Positions 11,702 to 22,128 of a stretch of DNA of 53,160 nucleotides are shown here, piece by piece. The notes under the pieces were generated by a model that was given only the letters and a program-made list of their open reading frames with translations, did not search any database and was not told the DNA's origin. Where the stretch lies: contig MU130080.1 of NCBI GenBank assembly GCA_015039465.1, forward strand, positions 16,437-69,596. Reading direction: 5' to 3'. The translations under genes were made by a program, and so were the position numbers. The stretch comes from Phlegmacium glaucopus. Taxonomy: Eukaryota; Basidiomycota; Agaricomycetes; Agaricales; Cortinariaceae. Each line of letters starts with the position of its first letter. Position 1 is the first letter of the stretch.

Positions 11702-12093
11702 GTCTTTGCTGTGATCCACCAGATCTGATCAGATCTGAGCAGATTTGGCAGGCATTCTGAGCAGATCTGAGCAGAATGGAAATGATATACCTCCCTAACC
11801 TTAATAAAACCCTAACCAAACCTTAACTCAAACCTTAACAAAACTTAACCAACTTAACAAAACCTTAACCAAACCTTAACAAACCTTAACAAAACTTAAC
11901 CAAACCTTAACAAAACCTTAACAAAACCTTAACAAACCTTAACCAAACCTTAACAGAAGTAGCTAGTAGGTCTCTATTTTCTCAGATCCACTTGGATCCA
12001 CTCAGAATCTGAGCAGATCTGAGCAGATCTGGTCAGATATAACAATTCTGATCAGATCAGATCAGATCTGGTGGGGGACAGAAAAGTACTGGA
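11702..12093. mobile_element. MITE with CCACCAGATCTGATC ends, inside repeat X
   Basis: Inverted ends CCACCAGATCTGATCAGATC (from 11718) and GATCAGATCAGATCTGGTGG (to about 12072) flank an interior of GATCTGAGCAG units and AACCTTAAC repeats. Compared with copy 2 of repeat X, about 390 bp are extra here, between AAAATTCA and TTCATAAATTC. A clean target duplication is not visible, so exact limits are approximate. Confidence 0.5.
11798..11955. repeat. Minisatellite of AAACCTTAAC units
   Basis: About 158 bp of 9-11 bp units (ACCTTAACAAA, ACCTTAACC). A few units read CCCTAACC, close to the fungal telomere repeat, but most carry CCTTAAC. It lies inside the MITE between its inverted ends. Confidence 0.7.
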
Positions 12094-12214
12094 AATTTCA
12101 TAAATTCTACATAAATTCTAAGGGACTCCCAGGGCCTCCTGATGTGATTTAATCCAGATGGTCAATGCACCAGGATGCACTAAAGGTGTCAAAATCATTT
12201 TTCTTGATGCAGTC

Positions 12215-12405
12215 CAAGTTCAGTCTGAGCTGAGTCCAAGTTGAGTCCGAGTCCAAGTAATTTTTTACTTGAACTCAGACTCAGCTCGGACTGAACTCAG
12301 ACTGAACTCGGACTGAACTCGGACTGAACTCGGACTGACTCGGACTGAACTCGGACTTTTGATGTTTTTACTCGGACTACTCGGATTACTCGGAGTCCGA
12401 TCGGA
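12215..12405. repeat. GAACTCGGACT repeat block
   Basis: Foldback-like block: AGTCCAAGT and AGTCTGAGC units on the left, then tandem TGAACTCGGAC units from about 12270 to 12355, around a centre at AAGTAATTTTTTACTT. It directly precedes the truncated 5' end of the LINE fragment. Confidence 0.6.
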
Positions 12406-13911
12406 CTGGTGGGTGAGTGTAAAGTCTTGCAAAAATGTGAGGGGGATGAAAGGAGAACTAGCCAGGAGAATGTATTATGGGGCAGCAGTTCCAAAGATGC
12501 TATATGCAGCAGATGTATGGTGTGCACCAGTGCCCGGGAGCAATTGAGGCAAAGGGAAGGAGAACACAGGAGTAATCAGGAAGCTAGAAAGTATTCAGAG
12601 GAAGGTAGCTATCCAAGCAGTGGGGGCGTTACGCACCACACCAACGGACTGCTCTTTGCTCATGCCAATATGATGCCTATGAGACAGCTCGTCCAAACAC
12701 ACTGTCAAGCAGCAGCGCTGAGACTTGCAACAGTAGGAGAAGACCACCCACTATATAAAAGAGTTCAGAAAGCATTGAGAAGATACCCTAAATCACACCC
12801 ATCTCCACTACATGGCATCCTCCATAACGGCAGAATCAAACCATATGCAATGGAAAGCATAGATCCAAAGCCAAAGCACCCAAACTGGGCTTCCAAGATC
12901 CAAACCAGGATAGCAGAGGACAAGGAAGAGGCATGCAGAGAGGAGGAAGCAGAGGAGGCAGATATAAGGATATATTCTGATGGGTCAGGGAAGGATGGAA
13001 GGATAGGGGCAGCAGCTGCACTGTGTTTTGGTTTTCATCCAAGGAAAATGGCCAGGTACCATTTGGGAAGTAGCAACAAACACATGGTCTTTGAAGGAGA
13101 GTATGTGAGAGAACTCCTCAGATTGTGTTTGCTACACACGCTAGGGACGCAGGTCAACTTGAACAGACAGACAGCAGTGATAGGAGTGGACAGCCAGGTA
13201 GCTATTCAGAGGTTAGACCAGAGAGAGGGAGGGCCAGCATCATACATAGTAAAGGAAATCCACAAAGGAGCAGACGATCTTATGCGAAAATTCCCAAGAC
13301 TACAGATTAAGGTCAGGTGGACTCCAGGGCACGTGGGGCTGAAAGGCAACAAGGAAGTGGATAAAGAAGCAAAGACGGCAATGGAAGGGGAGGAAAGGAA
13401 CCAAAATAGCTTCTTCGGCATACTCAAAGGAATCCCTGCCCATAAGCGAATCTGCACACAGACAGTGGCTCAGAGCCAAAGAGAAGAAAAGATGGAGTAA
13501 GAGCTTCCAAGAAGGCCTGAGACATAACAGAGCAACAGCCATCGATCTATCCATGCCATCGGACAAGTATGGGAAGATGACAGCAAGATACCCCAAAAAA
13601 CATACAAGCATCCTGACACAATTGTGCACAGCATGTACCGCTATGGGCCTATCTACACAGGTTCAAATTGGAAGAATCACCCACATGCCAGCCAATGCGG
13701 GGTGGAACTGGAGACTACTACGCACTATCTGTTCTTTTGTACAAAGTTTAAAGGACAAAGGAATAGACTCAAGCAGAAGCTTAAAAGAGGAAGGGAACTC
13801 AATGTTGGCATTTTGGGGGAAAAGAAGTCCTTACCAGCGGTGTTCAGATATATAGAGGCCATGAAACACTTCAAAGACTCACACGGATCTTTCAGGTCAA
13901 ACATTGATTAA
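12406..13911 (+). pseudogene. LINE 3' fragment: RT thumb, RNase H, terminal motif
   Basis: 3' fragment of a non-LTR retrotransposon of the Tad/I type common in basidiomycetes. The RT connection region is seen first (RMYYGAAVPKMLYAADVW near 12455-12510; AAALRLATVGEDHPLYKRV near 12712). A full RNase H1-type domain follows with IRIYSDGSGKDG (near 12966), an acidic residue in FEGEYV, VIGVDSQVA (near 13180) and WTPGHVGLKGNKEVDKEA (near 13318). The C-terminal CGVELETTTHYLFFC (near 13697) is a degenerate version of the usual CCHC end motif with its first Cys lost. Frame changes occur near 12540-12600, 13470 and 13680, so it is dead. 5' truncation is typical for LINE insertions. Confidence 0.85.
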
Positions 13912-14350
13912 GATAAGGTCAAGCAAACTAAAGACACAGGATAAACAAGTGCATCACTTCTACACTACATTCCTTTCATAATCTCTCTTCACACATCTTC
14001 TCAGAAGGCCTCCACCATTCACATAGTTAGAACCTCATAAATCTGCATCAGCACAAATAGAGTAACAGCAAAGGAGCAGTCCGACATAGGGCTTCGCCCC
14101 ACAGGACTTTAATTGGAATATAATAATAATAATAATAATAACCTGAGAGCATCCTGAGGCAGCCTTAGTCCCTTTGGATCTGATGCTAGAAAACATATAT
14201 AAACCAGATATTTGAGTGGTCTCACACAACAGAATAATAATAATAATAATAAAATTATATTCAATTATTCTAAACATCATATATACTAGTATAATACTGA
14301 GGAAGTAGGAAATAAGAAAACAAAATTGTGGGTGGTTTATATATCTTTTG
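13912..14350. repeat. LINE 3' tail region with AAT microsatellites
   Basis: AT-rich stretch after the LINE stop. It contains (AAT)n tracts at about 14120-14141 and 14231-14253. A TAA-type simple tail is usual for this LINE class, so the element's 3' end is probably at 14141. The second tract may be the tail of another copy. Confidence 0.5.
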
Positions 14351-14594
14351 GATGGCGCACAGACCATTGGTCACATGATCACAGATAAGCATGATTTCAA
14401 GCATATGGTGCTGGGTCAGGGTAGATTACATAAATTCCAAAAAAGGAAATTTTTTAAAGATGGTAGAGAATTGTTTTAGGACCCTGAATATGTTTAAATT
14501 ATATTAATAGCAGCTTTCCTTATTGAGAAAACTGCAAAATACTTTCCTGGACGCAGTGGTTAAAGATTTTCTAGCAAAATTCATAAATTCTAAG

Positions 14595-15813
14595 TGGGGG
14601 TGACCAGTGCCCGAGTTACGTGACATCATGTCACACAGGCGTCACGTAGGTGTCACACATGAAATATTGAGACATGGCTCTCATTCCTCACACAACATTT
14701 AATAGGATGTTTTTAAGTTGAAAATGGTACATAAAGAGTAGTTTGAATCAGAAACTGCAAGTTGAATACAACCAATATATCTCTTTGTGGCCATAATGAT
14801 GATTCCCCTGCTAAATCTGAGTGCTGAGATGTCTACCCTTTATAACTCTCCAGCACCTCAAATATGAGACTTGTTTTGCTGGAATAAATTATTCTAAATG
14901 TTATTATGAACATTTCTATCAGGTTAGAAATTTTATATTTGTCCATTGAGGTCATTATTTAAAGGTATATGCATCATTATCTTATGCTTACAGTGTGAAA
15001 TTAAAAATTCTGAGCTGATAGGCATGTTAAGAATCAAAAAATACATATATTATGTCACCAAAACTAGTTGCAAAAGTGCATTGGTGAAATGTTATAAGAG
15101 CCACTACTTTTTCTGCCTATTTTAGGTGGGCACAGAAGTATTTATTCAATAAAGAAGTGGATAATGGATGTGGGGATGGGGTTTTGGCTCAGATATATGG
15201 TGGTTTGAGAGGAAAGGAGATTAAGCCATGAAGCAAAGGTGCTATGTGTTGCATACAGCCATGTTCATTTTTGGGGTGGCTGTGCCCACCAGAAAAAGTA
15301 GTGGCTCTTATAACATTTCACCAATGCACTTTTGCAACTAGTTTTGGTGACATAATATATGTATTTTTTGATTCTTAACATGCCTATCAGCTCAGAATTT
15401 TTAATTTCACACTGTAAGCATAAGATAATGATGCATATACCTTGAAATAATGACCTCAATGGACAAATATAAAATTTCTAACCTGATAGAAATGTTCATA
15501 ATAACATTTAGAATAATTTATTCCAGCAAAACAAGTCTCAGATTTGAGGTGCTGGAGAGTTATAAAGGGTAGACATCTCAGCACTCAGATTTAGCAGGGG
15601 AATCATCATTATGGCCACAAAGAGATATATTGGTTGTATTCAACTTGCAGTTTCTGATTCAAACTACTCTTTATGTACCATTTTCAACTTAAAAACATCC
15701 TATTAAATGTTGTGTGAGGAATGAAAGGCCATGTCTCAACATTTCATATGTGACACCTATGTGTTGCCAGTATGACATGGTGCCACATAACTCAAGTATT
15801 GGTCACCCCCCAA
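14595..15813. repeat. ~540-bp inverted duplication inside the hAT element
   Basis: 14595 to about 15135 is repeated in inverted orientation at about 15278-15813, including the terminal GGGGGTGACC motif. Long blocks are nearly identical (for example GGTGCTGGAGAGTTATAAAG at about 15550 is the complement of a block near 14850). About 140 bp of single-copy DNA separates the arms. The element therefore has left end, inverted left end, then the true right end. Confidence 0.85.
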
Positions 15814-16134
15814 CTTAAAGGGACAGAAGATATTTCAGAGTCTGGGGAGGAATTTGACTTCTCAGAAGAAGGAAATGAGGATATGGGAGTCATGGGATGG
15901 CAGTGGATGATGATTAGGTAGTTTATGTCACTTTAACTTAGTTATTTGGACAATAAATTATGATTTTAAAGCTTCTAATATATTTTAACACTTTTTTACA
16001 CTAAAAAGAATCAAGGTAAAGCATGCAAAACTGAGTGAGCAACAAAAGATTCATGTGTTTCACAGTTTGTCACGCTTTTGGCTGTGTGACGTGACGTGAC
16101 GCTCCCGCGGCCATAACAGGAGGTGGCCATCCCC
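14595..16134. mobile_element. hAT-type element with 8-bp TSD ATTCTAAG
   Basis: Bounded by identical 8-bp duplications ATTCTAAG at 14587-14594 and 16135-16142. The ends are TGGGGGTGACC (left) and GGCCATCCCC (right); both ends carry GTCAC/GTGAC-rich subterminal sequence. Copy 1 of the host repeat keeps the empty site with a single ATTCTAAG (about 12111-12118). Between the inner inverted copy and the right end, a frame at about 15829-15925 reads TEDISESGEEFDFSEEGNED and stops after WMMIR; it could be the acidic C-terminus of the transposase, but this is weak. Length 1540 bp means the transposase is mostly gone. Confidence 0.75.
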
Positions 16135-16343
16135 ATTCTAAGGGACTCCAGGGCCTCCTGATGTGATTTAATCCAGATGGTCAATGCACCAGGATACACT
16201 AAAGGTGTCCTGAGAAAATGGGTGACAGTCAAAACTTTATCTATGCTGTCCTAGGTTGTCCTGAGGTGTCCTTGGATAAGTGTGTAACACTCAAATTTTA
16301 CCTGTGCTGCTCTAGGGTGTCCTGGGGTGTCCTGGGGTGTCCT

Positions 16344-17046
16344 CACTCCTGGAAGCCACCAATTCTGCAGGATGCAGAATCAATGCAAAATGTAATGCAG
16401 GATCATAAAAATCTGCATTTAGCAGAATAATTAATTCTCAAATAATTCTGCCGAGATGCAAAAAACAATTAAAATCCAGCCAGAATTAGAAATTCTGCCT
16501 CAATTCTACTTTTGGTAAATTTTTTACTTTTGCATGAATTCTGCAACAATTAGAATCCAATTAGAATGTAAGATTCTACCTTAATTTCACAAGATGCAGA
16601 ATTTATCAAGAATGATAAATTCTCAATGGATTTAACAAACTGCAGAATGTTGTCAGAATTCATTATTCTGCATTTTGCAGAATCAATTATGTAGTGGGGG
16701 GCAAAATGCAGAATGATGAATTCTGCAAGAATTCTGACAACATTTTGCAGTTTGCAAAATCCATTGAGAATTTATCATTCTTGATAAATTCTGCATCTTG
16801 TGAAATTAAGGTAGAATCTTACATTCTAATTGGATTCTAATTGTTGCAGAATTCATGCAAAAGTAAAAAATTTACCAAAAGTAGAATTGAGGCAGAATTT
16901 CTAATTCTGGCTGGATTTTAATTGTTTTTTGCATCTCGGCAGAATTATTTGAGAGTTAATTATTCTGCTAAATGCAGATTTTTATGATCCTGCATTACAT
17001 TTTGCATTGATTCTGCATTCTGCAGAATTGGTGGCTTCCAGGAGTG
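16344..17046. mobile_element. 703-bp palindromic foldback element with CACT ends
   Basis: Near-perfect palindrome: arms of about 335-345 bp (16344-16678 and 16701-17046) around a 22-nt loop. The ends read CACTCCTGGAAG and CTTCCAGGAGTG, flanked by a 3-bp direct repeat CCT (16341-16343, 17047-17049). CACT termini with a 3-bp TSD fit a CACTA-superfamily MITE. The arms are rich in ATTCTGCA units. No coding potential. Confidence 0.75.
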
Positions 17047-17169
17047 CCTGGGATGTCCTGAGTAGTGATGTGATACTAACAAATTACCCAAGGCTACCTA
17101 GGGCCAAAATCATTTTTCCTGATGGTGTAAAATAGTGAATCCGACAGCTAGGTCAACCGTCGCACAAAC

Positions 17170-17860
17170 CTATGCAATTCTCTGAGACTGGATTAGGCCA
17201 TCAAACAGAGCAAATGAGGGACCCAACCATGAAAAGGAAGGAGTTTGGAGTGGCAGGGTTGATGTTGAAGCTGCAGGCTGGGTGTTTGGAATGACTGGGC
17301 TAGATGCAGTGAAGGCCATTGTAGATGAGCTGGATCTATCAGCCAAAAATGTGTTGTAGTGCTGCTGGTCAAGATGGTGAGATTCTTTGATGAAACTCAA
17401 GGAACATGAGCAATTGAAAGTGCACAGAAAAAGGTTGACACACCTCTTCCATCCTGGACTGGTAAAGTCATCGCTGACATATTTCTCCTTCAGGCCCTCA
17501 AACCAAGTATCCACCTGCGACCAAAAATTGGTACCATTTGCAATATGGCCTTTGCCCTTGCCTGGAGGAGTTCTTTTGTGTTTCTTTGATGGAGCTTCAC
17601 TGCTGTCCATGATCAACTCTTCACTGTCAGACGAGTCATCTTCACTGAGGAGTGACTTGTTCTCAAAAGCAAAGCAATGCTATTTATGTAGCACAATTAA
17701 AAGGCATGAAAATATGACACAAAGCAAGAAACGCACCAGGAGAACAGCTTGAATCACATAAAACTGCTCTGTGTTACTGGTCATTGGCGCCCGCAGATAT
17801 TTGGCAATGCAATCTGCTATAAACTTCTTCAGGGATGTCTGCTAAGTGCTTGGGACCAAT
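17170..17860 (-). CDS. Hypothetical protein fragment with NFWSQVDTWF motif
   Basis: Minus-strand gene of a basidiomycete family I know only as hypothetical. An upstream exon reads KKFIADCIAKYLRAPMT (about 17820-17770). A second exon gives an acidic segment SEDDSSDSEEL and then PGKGKGHIANGTNFWSQVDT and DFTSPGWKR. The last part is Ser/Pro/Thr-rich (FTASSPVIPNTQPAAS) and stops after LIQSQRIA at 17170. The joints near 17690 and 17420 do not resolve cleanly: candidate GT-AG introns shift the frame. It may be broken, or the true splice sites differ. It may belong with the minus-strand frame at 18734-18994. Confidence 0.4.
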
Positions 17861-17984
17861 GACACTATCTCAGATCTGAAGGTCAATGAGAAAGGAGGTA
17901 TAAAGGGTCACGCCAGAAATACTTGATGAAACCTATGGTGCCGATAACTTAGCTACCACTACTTTTGTGCAAACCTTTCTGGCC

Positions 17985-18270
17985 CTTCAAAAAAAAGCCA
18001 TTTCCTTATTCCTCTCGTGGAAACACTCCTTTTAGTGATAAGAAGATATTGTATTGAGGGTTTGTTAATAGCTTCAAAACTGAGTGAGAAATTTTCTTGA
18101 GCAGACCTGAGTTTGGCAGGTGTTACATTTTTGCCTCTACAACTTGCAAAAAAAGGGTAGTTCTTACTATTCCTCTCATATAAACACTCTTATATGTGTT
18201 TTGAAGAGTTTGTATTGATGGAATATTGATATCACAAAAACTGGAAGAGAAATGATATTTTTGCAACAAA
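17985..18270. repeat. Diverged tandem duplication, ~160-bp units
   Basis: 17995-18115 and 18160-18270 share TTCCTCTCGT/ATGGAAACACTC-like text, TTGTATTGA-GG, and AAAACTG-AGAGAAAT at matching spacing. The match is partial. No gene is seen here. Confidence 0.45.
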
Positions 18271-18518
18271 CTATGGTGTGAACAACAAAATCCAATTATT
18301 ACTGGTCAAAAGTACAAGCCATCTCAGGAACACGCCGGTGTGACTTGTACTTTGTAGAACCAAATTTCTTCACCTGTTTCTGGGCATCTGTTGTTCCCAT
18401 ACCCGCTCTGTGTGCATCTGATTACAGTTAACACCTCCTTCATACCCACAGTCTGAGTCTGACTCTCCTGAATCTGTTTCAAGTTCCTCACTTTCCTTAT
18501 GTGCTAGTCAATATCTTA

Positions 18519-18733
18519 CAGCTGTTTTCATATTGATAGGCCATCAATCAAAAATACACATATACAGATCTTACCATGTGATGTCCCAAAAAAGGTAAAT
18601 ATCTTGTAACATTTAGAGTCTGCCCACAAGCTCACAGTAGCCTGTTATCTTGTGATCTCTACAAAACTTCAAATTCCGACCCCGACCAAGCATGTATTTT
18701 TTGATTGATGGCCTATCGATATGAAAACAGCTG
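18519..18733. mobile_element. TA-flanked MITE, ~40-bp inverted ends
   Basis: Left end CAGCTGTTTTCATATTGATA and right end TATCGATATGAAAACAGCTG are inverted copies extending about 40 bp with one or two mismatches. TA dinucleotides flank both sides (TTA|CAGCTG and CAGCTG|TAA), as expected for Tc1/mariner-type insertions. The 130-bp interior has no gene of its own. It abuts the end of a coding-like frame on its right. Confidence 0.6.
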
Positions 18734-18994
18734 TAAAAATTGTTCCGCTGCATGGCAGAGCCTTTTAGGGTTAGGGTTTTTTTTGGCAGCCAGATGGTAA
18801 TTGAGGCTGCCCACAGTTCTTGACATATTCCCATGGTTGTTGGCTGCCTTCTCTGCCACTTCTTTTATTTTAGCGATTGTCTCAAAGGTCAGCTTTGAAT
18901 TCTCTGTGACTGTCAAAGCCGATGGTTCTGTGCCGCCTAAGATTTCTTTGTGATGATGTACCTGTGCTTCCTCAGTGACACCAACTCCCGCCAT
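18734..18994 (-). CDS. N-terminal exon of an unrecognised protein
   Basis: Starts with an ATG at 18994 (MAGVGVTEEAQVHHHKEILG). The frame is rich in Glu, Lys and Ala and includes KLTFETIAKIKEVAEKAANN, helix-like. It runs to the TA-flanked MITE, after which the reading becomes a different, unrelated sequence. It may be the first exon of the gene whose later exons lie at 17170-17860. No family recognised. Confidence 0.35.
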
Positions 18995-18999
18995 TCTCT

Positions 19000-21050
19000 G
19001 TTTCCAGTTCCTGCCATCCTGCTGTTGTTGTTGACATTAGCCACCTTTTGACAACTTGAAGGACAAAAAAATTGAAGCACAATGGTGAGTTTGATAATTT
19101 GACTGCTTCAGGTTATTGACCACAGGTATAGGATGCTCCAAATTTTGGGCCTCGTTCCAACTGACCCACTGGCTTCCCCCAGCTGCTCCTTGTCTTGTGG
19201 AACTATGGTGCTCTCGTTGCTGGCATTGTTTGCCTCGTATAATTCATACCAAGCCCATAGCAGTGAAATTGTCATATACTCCAATATCCTTTCCAAACCT
19301 GTGGAGGTTGCCTGGTATAACTCTTTCTCCTCTGTTTTCTTATCATTTTTAACTTGAATAGGCCTTCCCAGAACGGTGTTCGCATCAAGGCCACTGGCCT
19401 CCGGACCTGGCTTAGGAACCGTTGATACGCTTGCGTAGCGTTGACCAAGTCAAGCTATAGGTTAAGCGTTGCAAATTTGGGGGTTTTAGATGGCCTAAAA
19501 ACTAAGTCAAGTTCTAGCGGAATGACTTGAGTCAAATATGTGCGGTTGATGATTAAACGTGTGGATGGAAAGGAAGTGCGGAAAGGAAAGACGTAGTTTA
19601 TGCGTACGAAACACAAAAGATGAATATGAGACTGTGGTACTGATTCCACGAAATGCTGTTTCTTTGGAATTAAAGCTACTTAGCACGGAGGTGAAAAGGG
19701 GTACCAATTGTTATTGTCCTTTTACACATTTTCTATACACTTTTTATACTACACCATTATAAACTAAAAGTAGTTAGGCATGAAACATGTTGTTAAAATA
19801 CGTAACACAAAATGAATCAAAGGCTGTTGTTGTCAAGAAATAGAATGTAAATGAAAGCTTAGCAAAAAGGAACCTGCATAAAATAACACAGCCTCAAGAA
19901 ATAAAGCTGCACACTGTCAGCGCCATAAGGTACAAAAATAAGATCCAGTTCCGGATCATAAAATAAAAGAGAGTATGAAAAATGAATAAAGAAAAAGAAA
20001 ATGTATGCCAAATAATATTATAGAACATTGAATAATCTGCGAACGTAGGATAATGACATAAGTCTTGTGACACAATCATGTGACCTTATGTGTAATGTTT
20101 ATAGGACAACAAAACGAAAGCGCTATATGAGCTGCTGAAATAAGAAAATATATAAGTAAAAATGAAGAAAAGAATTAAAACAAATGCTCAATGGAGTAAA
20201 TGTGATAGTTTCGTAGGTGAAAAATCTCGATGTTCATCACCGTGGACTTCACTGGCCTTGTTTTTGTTCACTTGAGCATGAAACCTCCGTTTCATGCTCT
20301 ATCATTCATGCTCTCAATGGTCATGTCATGGCCTACTGTGGGCAGTATACATCCCACTGCGGATTCCGGAGTAAGTGCCCCATCCATTTCCTTTGTATTT
20401 TACCCATTGTTTTTTTAACCCATCATTTTTTTAAGTGGACTTGACTAGGATCTTCAACTCAGCGCTACTGGTCTCTGGGTATGATCACCTCCCAACAACT
20501 GGTATGTTGTCCATCCACACCCTTTTATACACTGTCCTCATTATCACCGTAGACTCTGGCCGCCTACCTGACATTATGAGTCCCCTTTAGGGGCTCGTTC
20601 TTATAAGTGGATGCGGCTTTCAAAGGTAACGCAAGACTTGCCGGTAACTTCCGTGATTGCACATGTTGATGGTGATGGCCTTGTTTGCCACGCATCCCTG
20701 GCATCAAGCTCACGAAGACGCTATAAACATACCAGTATAATTTCATTTGAAGGGACTTGTATATGCCACGCGGAGCGATGGCCCTCACCCACAAGTTGGT
20801 ACTGTCATCGCCACAGTGTTACATTCCGTCTTACGTTACTCCGGTCCAGCTCCGTCAGAGCTGTCTCCGGTAGTCTGTACTCTGTACAGTGCCTTCCCTT
20901 ATATCCCGATCTACTCTTCCTATGTTCAACTCCGAGACTTCTCCGTGTCATTCCGGTTTCTCTGTCTATACTCCAAACCCATTACCACTTCTTCACCACT
21001 ACCACTATTCTTTGTCATCATCCTTCCCACCATCAGTCATCATACCCACC
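19000..21050. other. Intergenic stretch, nothing recognised
   Basis: About 2 kb with only short overlapping frames on both strands and no motif I recognise. 20590-21050 becomes pyrimidine-rich on the plus strand, ending in CCACCATGG at 21046-21054, an excellent start context. That ATG opens a frame of only 32 codons (MDYSPKNAGPFREQ...) before a stop; it could be a first exon of the gene at 21413 or an upstream ORF. Confidence 0.4.
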
Positions 21051-21412
21051 ATGGATTATTCACCCAAGAATGCAGGACCTTTCCGGGAGCAGAATGCAGC
21101 ACTTATATTTATCTTTTATATTTCGGTTGCTATTCCTTTATTTATTTAAGTACTCGAAACTTGTATGTTTTCCCTCAGTTTGAATATCAACTTAGTTTCC
21201 TCCTCTTGTTTTTCCTCTAAGTCACTGAGGTCTTCCGACTTGTTACTTTCTTCTTCCGTTCCAAAATCAGGACACCTTAGGAGCTGGGCGGCACAGCACA
21301 CACGCTGAGGCCAACATCCTTTCCGGGTTACTGTTCCGGTTCCGTTCCAGAGTAACTCCGACGTGACTTCCTCCTTTGTTTCAAAACTTAACACACAGCT
21401 CTCATGCAGGAT

Positions 21413-21946
21413 ATGTCTGAGAGCTGCCCATACATTGAAGGATATTGTGGTGAGCACATCTGCGACTATCCCAACATCATTCAGAAGGCTGGCCGGCTGA
21501 ACATCCCAGGAGTTTGTATGTACTTTTGTCTCTTTTCATCGTGCTCAGCTCAACTGGTTTTTCCAGATCCTCTCGTGGACAACCCAGCAGCTGTTGCTGC
21601 TGCTCATGCCAGACAAAGAAACTGCATCAACTGTCGTACAAGTGGGTTGGCCACTGCCAATGCTGCTCATCATCCAACCTCGTCTGCTGCTACTCGAATT
21701 TGACGCCGCACAGCCCCAGCCAATGCTATTGCAGGTCCTTCTATGTCACCTACTCAAGCTCAAGTCCCCGTTGGTCAGTCCCATCCAACCCCAACTCAGA
21801 CTGAGATTGATCTCCTCACAAGGCTTGCAAATGGCGAGGGTCTTTCATCTCACAACATGGGAGGTTTTATCGAGAAATGTGATAGGTGTGGTAATACTTT
21901 TCTTAGTAGCTTTCTTCACCATCATATTATTTTGAGCCATCAGTAG
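21413..21946 (+). pseudogene. Small zinc-finger gene with one TGA
   Basis: Predicted from MSESCPYIEGYCGEHICD through one intron (about 21518-21566, GTATGT...TTCCAG) into YPLVDNPAAVAAAHARQRN. A TGA at 21701-21703 interrupts the frame; beyond it the same frame stays open as a Pro/Thr/Gln-rich linker and a terminal Cys2His2-like finger CDRCGNTFLSSFLHHH, stopping at 21944-21946. If the TGA is a substitution at an Arg codon, the ancestral protein was about 160 residues. No family recognised; a nucleic-acid-binding role is only suggested by the finger. Confidence 0.5.
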
Positions 21947-22128
21947 CTTTGAGTACTAGATTGTCGTGGTTCTGTAAAACATTGAATTATATTGTCTTGG
22001 TACTTAATCAACAAAATCATAGGGCAGCATAATTCATACCACTTTCAATTACAATATCAAAAATATCACTACATATAGTATTCTGATGACAGTCCGACCA
22101 GCTGGTGGAGCAAGATCAACTCTTCAAA

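Larger units (their letters stand above)
11466..12202. repeat. Dispersed repeat X, copy 1
   Basis: Left part 11476-11701 closely matches 14358-14585 (shared start ATTGGTCACATGATCACAG, shared end CTTTCCTGGAC). Right part 12102-12202 matches 16130-16208 (shared CCTCCTGATGTGATTTAATC). A ~390-bp element interrupts the middle of this copy. The sequence AAATTCTAAGGGACTCC at 12109-12125 is the unfilled version of the hAT insertion site in copy 2. No coding content is seen. Confidence 0.75.
14353..17130. repeat. Dispersed repeat X, copy 2, with nested insertions
   Basis: Same repeat as 11466-12202 but filled by a hAT-type element (14595-16134) and further right by extra sequence including a large palindrome (16344-17046). 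The rightmost match, AAAATCATTTTTCCTGATG near 17104-17122, corresponds to AAAATCATTTTTCTTGATG at 12192-12210, which in copy 1 follows GGTGTC directly. The interval 16209-16343 has GGGGTGTCCT minisatellite units. Confidence 0.7.

Noticed and set aside
14120..14253. AAT microsatellites giving a minus-strand frame rich in Ile
   Set aside because: Simple-repeat translation; kept only as repeat annotation.
18764..18780. TTAGGGTTAGGG, a telomere-like motif
   Set aside because: Only about two units, inside a coding-like frame (KNPNPK on the minus strand); too short for an interstitial telomere.
20611..21220. Two overlapping plus-strand frames of 157-190 codons
   Set aside because: Ser/Leu/His-rich text typical of pyrimidine-rich promoter or leader DNA; no domain, mutually exclusive frames.
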